Shown: positions 33,001 through 34,987 of the stretch, in pieces | Numbering within the stretch: the stretch's first letter is position 1 | How the letters are laid out: each line of letters opens with the position of its first letter | Source: CAYTRP01 sp964625145 | Lineage (GTDB): Bacteria > Sumerlaeota > Sumerlaeia > SLMS01 > JAHLLQ01 | Direction: 5' to 3' | Assembly: GCA_964625145.1 (NCBI GenBank) | Contig: CAZVAQ010000022.1 | Coordinates: 1 to 34,987 of the forward strand | DNA length: 34,987 bases | Position numbers and translations under genes: made by a program | The notes under the pieces: model-generated | Told to the model about the DNA's origin: nothing | Database searches by the model: none | The model's input: the letters and a program-made list of their open reading frames with translations, nothing else

Positions 33001-33067
33001 CGCACTGGGAGAAAAGGTGCGGGCCATCCTGGATGCGAGGAAAACGGATCGCTCTCGAAAATCGTGA
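30005..33067 (+). CDS. Hybrid sensor kinase: GAF-PAS-PAS-GAF-HisKA-HATPase-REC
   Basis: 1020 residues from the GTG at 30005, chosen because upstream codons are unlike the family; a TTG at 29930 also opens the frame. Order of domains: GAF (about 30-185, FARLQLGAERCGLFLLDGE), PAS (about 198-315, ending SVLGVLSDVTDQRRAEEAL), PAS (about 323-445, GFMQDITDRVKVE), GAF (about 460-625), HisKA with LAGGIAHDFNNLL and His654, HATPase (N box ILNIVVNACEAM near 760, SGLGLASVF near 836), and a receiver (about 894-1015) with VVTDVVMPGMSG, phospho-acceptor Asp944, and the Lys in MGKPFSP. No membrane segment, so it is a cytosolic sensor. The receiver without a DNA-binding output suggests phosphorelay or feedback. 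Its 3' end overlaps the convergent hydrolase-like gene by 77 bases. Confidence 0.93.
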   Translation: MISENVKDVTPAQVQDTSESESRLIQAMRKINQFVQTLEKSNSVMDLCKEAVIFARLQLGAERCGLFLLDGEDFRGTWGTNKNLELVPEADCSFLRNRDEERWGVDRNDNQVKWTIEKGPLYDWHRGKLVEVGSGWVARTAIHSNGKLLGLIFNDCLVSAAPMDPVVQEALAVFGGMLGQMIELQRAREETRRREAEYRLLMEHLPDIVMRYDREGRHQFVSPQFKIITGVDADSIIGKRWRDLPMPRELIETYERKLGETFRSGRSQDFELDLPTARGVRRLLVRLVPEYDGSDPEPLSVLGVLSDVTDQRRAEEALIHSERRYRRAISRTGLIPYERELGSDEYEYMGDGVEELLGVPPEEMTLSRLKDMIRETRMRGKCADMTAAEAVAAMNAGRIHELSADVCVENARGQTIWFADTATMSWDESTSSYWVLGFMQDITDRVKVETDLISSQRRLSLINRVAHSIHGELSLEELLSHVLSEVRSFFPEFRVSYSTLSRDGRMKVLCSRQPSSMPPTEGVTRDCSGIMDEMQYAFELLPMMVNDTRESHFSDDFWREGMTGDARAWLSVPIQHDEQNVGLLTVIAPQPHVWEENDLQAMLEIADFLRLVLRDLDMRQRREASERALQESRELLLQSQKMDAIARLAGGIAHDFNNLLTVISGNIELIADDLEAEGREAEGIEDVRHAIERASSLTSQLLNYGRRQFVQPIVLHLDKQFETVDRLLRRSIREDIEYHVDIESGTWPILADPGQIEQVILNIVVNACEAMPHGGRLALSIGNVMLDEEGARQWQGLSPGRHVQASISDTGVGIPAEDISRLFEPFFSTKNSPASGLGLASVFGIVKKFNGDIRAESTPGTGTTFHVIFPACAELDKPAAPAQSGIEPQGSESILFVEDEASLLAMASRTLRAYGYRVIEANSPDQALEAFSVMGDEFDMVVTDVVMPGMSGPELVAQLTTQRADLPVLYISGYSDEEMVRRGVERGSVNFMGKPFSPRALGEKVRAILDARKTDRSRKS

Positions 33068-34331
33068 AGCGGCCGGGGATCGTGGAATCCACTGCGCGCG
33101 TCCGGTGATCCAGGGAATCGGCCAACAGCTCAAAGGCTTGTTGGTGAATGCGCCATTGTTCCTCGCTGGGCTTTGGTCCGGGATGATCGAAGTTTGTCAG
33201 CAGGATGAGGAACCGCCCCGTGCGCGGGTCGAGCCACATGCTGCAGCCATTGGCCGCGTCCCATCCAAAGCTTCCTTCGCCCAGGCGGCCCAGCTCCCAA
33301 CCGAGGCCCATCGTCGCGCCGCCTTCCAACCGTTCATCGGGCGAGGTGCAAAGGCTCATGGTCTCGCCGGAGACGAAACCTGCAATCCCCTTCTCGTTGG
33401 CGGCGAGCAGGAGCCTTGCCAGCGTGCCAAGATCATCGGCCGTGGTGACGATGCCGGCATAGCCGGCGGAGGGCCCCAGGATACGCGCGGCGCGGTCGGC
33501 GGGTTCACCCCACATCATGCGGCCCGCGCTCTCGCAATAAGGACCCGCCGCGGTGCGCCCTCTCCATCCCAACGGTAATTCTCCGACAGTATTGCGCAGC
33601 CCGAGCGGCTCGAAGAACTCCGCCATGGCCGCGTCGCGCACGGGCTTGCCCTTCAGGCGCTCCAGGATGGCGGCAAGCAGCAGACAGTTGAGCGGCGAGC
33701 GCATGACACAGGTGCCGCGGTCCCGAGCGAATGGCATATCGCGTACCGCCCGCATCACATCGTCTCGCGTTTGGAGATCGGCGGGCCATTGCGGCGAGGC
33801 GGGAAGGCCGGTGGAATGCCGCATCAGTTGCTCCACGGTCAGCAAAGCCTTGTCCGAATCGGAAAGCTCCGGGATGAATTCGCCGACCGTGCTGGAGAGC
33901 TTGAGTTCCCCCTGCTCCAGGGCGGACAGGGCCAGTGGCGTGACAATCAGCGCCGCCGCCAGATCGCCAATCTCATACAGGGAAGACCACTCGGCCGGAT
34001 GTGACTCCGGATCCGTGATGCGATTGCCGATGCCTATGGGCATGGCATCGCCCTCCAGCGAATCGATGTACACGACTGCACCGGGAATGATGCCGTCTTC
34101 GGCAGCCTGGGCCAAAATCTCGATGCCGCGGATGTAGCAACCGGCGGAGACCTTTGCACGCTCCAGATGATCGGTGTTCACGCCGAGTCGGATCTGCTTG
34201 GCGAAGCGGTCGAGGCGTTCCTGAAGGGATGCCGGCAGAGCGATGGCACCGCCCGTCTGGTAGTGGCCCCCTTGGGCCGCAACCAGCGCCGGCATCGCTG
34301 CCAGCAGGACCGCGGAGAGCCACCTTCGCAT
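32991..34331 (-). CDS. Beta-lactamase-fold protein without catalytic Ser-Lys
   Basis: 446 residues. A signal peptide (MRRWLSAVLLAAMPALVAAQ) leads to a beta-lactamase/class C-type domain (serine hydrolase fold): VEQLMRHSTGLPA, FFEPLGLRNTV and SAGYAGIVTTADDLGTLARLL are typical. At the SxxK position, where active members have a stretch like DLASLTK, this protein reads EIGDLAAAL, with Asp123 for Ser and Ala126 for Lys. The Tyr-containing YSDLN is RSPLN here. It is therefore probably inactive as an enzyme and could be a binding or envelope protein. Its ATG overlaps the birA stop by one base (TGATG), and its 3' end runs 77 bases into the opposing kinase gene. Confidence 0.87.
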   Translation of the reverse strand: MRRWLSAVLLAAMPALVAAQGGHYQTGGAIALPASLQERLDRFAKQIRLGVNTDHLERAKVSAGCYIRGIEILAQAAEDGIIPGAVVYIDSLEGDAMPIGIGNRITDPESHPAEWSSLYEIGDLAAALIVTPLALSALEQGELKLSSTVGEFIPELSDSDKALLTVEQLMRHSTGLPASPQWPADLQTRDDVMRAVRDMPFARDRGTCVMRSPLNCLLLAAILERLKGKPVRDAAMAEFFEPLGLRNTVGELPLGWRGRTAAGPYCESAGRMMWGEPADRAARILGPSAGYAGIVTTADDLGTLARLLLAANEKGIAGFVSGETMSLCTSPDERLEGGATMGLGWELGRLGEGSFGWDAANGCSMWLDPRTGRFLILLTNFDHPGPKPSEEQWRIHQQAFELLADSLDHRTRAVDSTIPGRFTIFESDPFSSHPGWPAPFLPVRGG

Positions 34332-34987
34332 CACGGCAAACCACCCGGAGAAACGACCTTGTGGCCGAGACCGGCCACGTTCACCACCAAATGCCCGGAG
34401 GCATTGACCTGCTCCGCACGACCACGCACGCGGCCCAAGTGAGGATCGGGAAAGTCCACGTCGGTGCCAATGGTCACACACTGGTTGCGATAGCTGGCCA
34501 GTAATCCCTCCGACGTGCCGGGATGCTCGACAGACTCCAGAAAGGCGGTGAGAATGGTCAAGGCAGCGGACAGCCATGCGGGCTGATGATCGCCCAGTTC
34601 CTTCGCCAGCGACGTCGCGCCTTCCGGCAGGTTGACGTTGGTCTGCGCGACGTTGACGCCAACGCCAATGGCCACGGCATCGCCGGCGCGTTCGCACAGG
34701 ACGCCGGCGATCTTGCGGCCGTTGACCAGCACATCGTTGGGCCACTTGAGCGAGAGGGTCTCGATGCCGCAGCGGCTGATGCCCTCTGCCACCCAGGAGG
34801 TAGCGAACGGCCAGAGCAGGCTCATGGGACGCGGCGCCATGGACGGCGGCAGGAGCACGGTGGCCAGGATGCTCTCGCCCTTGGTGGATTCCCACTTGGA
34901 ACCGTTGCGGCCGCGGCCTTCGGATTGGTCGTCCGCAAGAAAGACCCGCGGCCAGGCGTCGCCCCCCAGAGTCAACGCCATGCGGCG
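34331..34987 (-). CDS. birA: Biotin-protein ligase, 5' end missing at the contig edge
   Basis: About 218 codons are present and the frame continues off the right edge (two Arg codons precede the ATG at 34981). It activates biotin with ATP and attaches it to carboxylase carrier domains. The catalytic domain has the biotinyl-AMP loop SEGRGRNGSKWES, LKWPNDVLVNGRKIAGVL with the active-site Lys, and AIGVGVNV. A C-terminal SH3-like domain follows (ASYRNQCVTIG and LVVNVAGLGHKVV). The missing N-terminal part would carry the DSTN start of the domain and possibly a DNA-binding HTH, so repressor function cannot be judged. Its stop overlaps the next gene's start. Confidence 0.93.
   Translation of the reverse strand, partial: RRMALTLGGDAWPRVFLADDQSEGRGRNGSKWESTKGESILATVLLPPSMAPRPMSLLWPFATSWVAEGISRCGIETLSLKWPNDVLVNGRKIAGVLCERAGDAVAIGVGVNVAQTNVNLPEGATSLAKELGDHQPAWLSAALTILTAFLESVEHPGTSEGLLASYRNQCVTIGTDVDFPDPHLGRVRGRAEQVNASGHLVVNVAGLGHKVVSPGGLP

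Overview
The window looks like a metagenome-derived contig from an uncultured, high-GC, Gram-negative bacterium. An outer membrane is implied by a TolB-type periplasmic propeller, a PEGA lipoprotein and an Rhs fragment. No rRNA or other strong marker is present, so the phylum stays open. The gene content (many orphan sensor kinases, an FHA kinase, M29 and M42 peptidases, plant/cyanobacterial-type GlgC, pyrimidine-rich intergenic repeats) would fit groups such as Sumerlaeota, Hydrogenedentota or Planctomycetota-like lineages, which is inference only. Both contig ends cut genes: the left edge stops inside an Rhs core domain, the right edge inside birA. A 10-N gap sits beside a poly-C run at 23163-23226 and looks like an assembly artefact.

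Layout. 1-601 (-): Rhs-core fragment behind a signal-peptide ORF in another frame. 853-2816 (+): a two-TM protein overlapping a membrane histidine kinase. 2946-6226 (+): M50 protease, TrpRS, CNNM/CorC-like transporter, HU protein. 6325-10346 (-): glgC and a large HEAT-type protein. 10516-12896 (+): SAM methyltransferase and DprE1-like FAD oxidase. 12960-14945 (-): SUKH protein and argG with an unusual basic N-terminal extension. 15035-15244 (+): a decayed HicA toxin gene. 15299-16639 (-): tolB. 16808-21499 (+): M29 aminopeptidase, RecD2 helicase, M42 peptidase. 21597-23108 (-): cold-shock protein with a hairpin-rich leader, and a ferredoxin-NADP reductase-like protein. 23491-24771 (+): ROK regulator.

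25118-33067 (+) is the least ordinary part: a UPF0316 membrane protein, a PEGA lipoprotein, an FHA-GAF histidine kinase, a secreted protein made of about twenty aromatic 'WPF/FPF' repeats, and a GAF-PAS-PAS-GAF-kinase-receiver hybrid. They may form a cell-envelope sensing group built around the repeat protein. The last pair (-), birA and a beta-lactamase-fold protein that has lost its catalytic Ser-Lys pair, is translationally coupled.

Two small-scale patterns recur. A heptamer TTCACTC is tandemly repeated at three intergenic sites, once ending directly at a start codon. Several genes that follow such pyrimidine tracts have no Shine-Dalgarno sequence, while other genes in the window have good ones.
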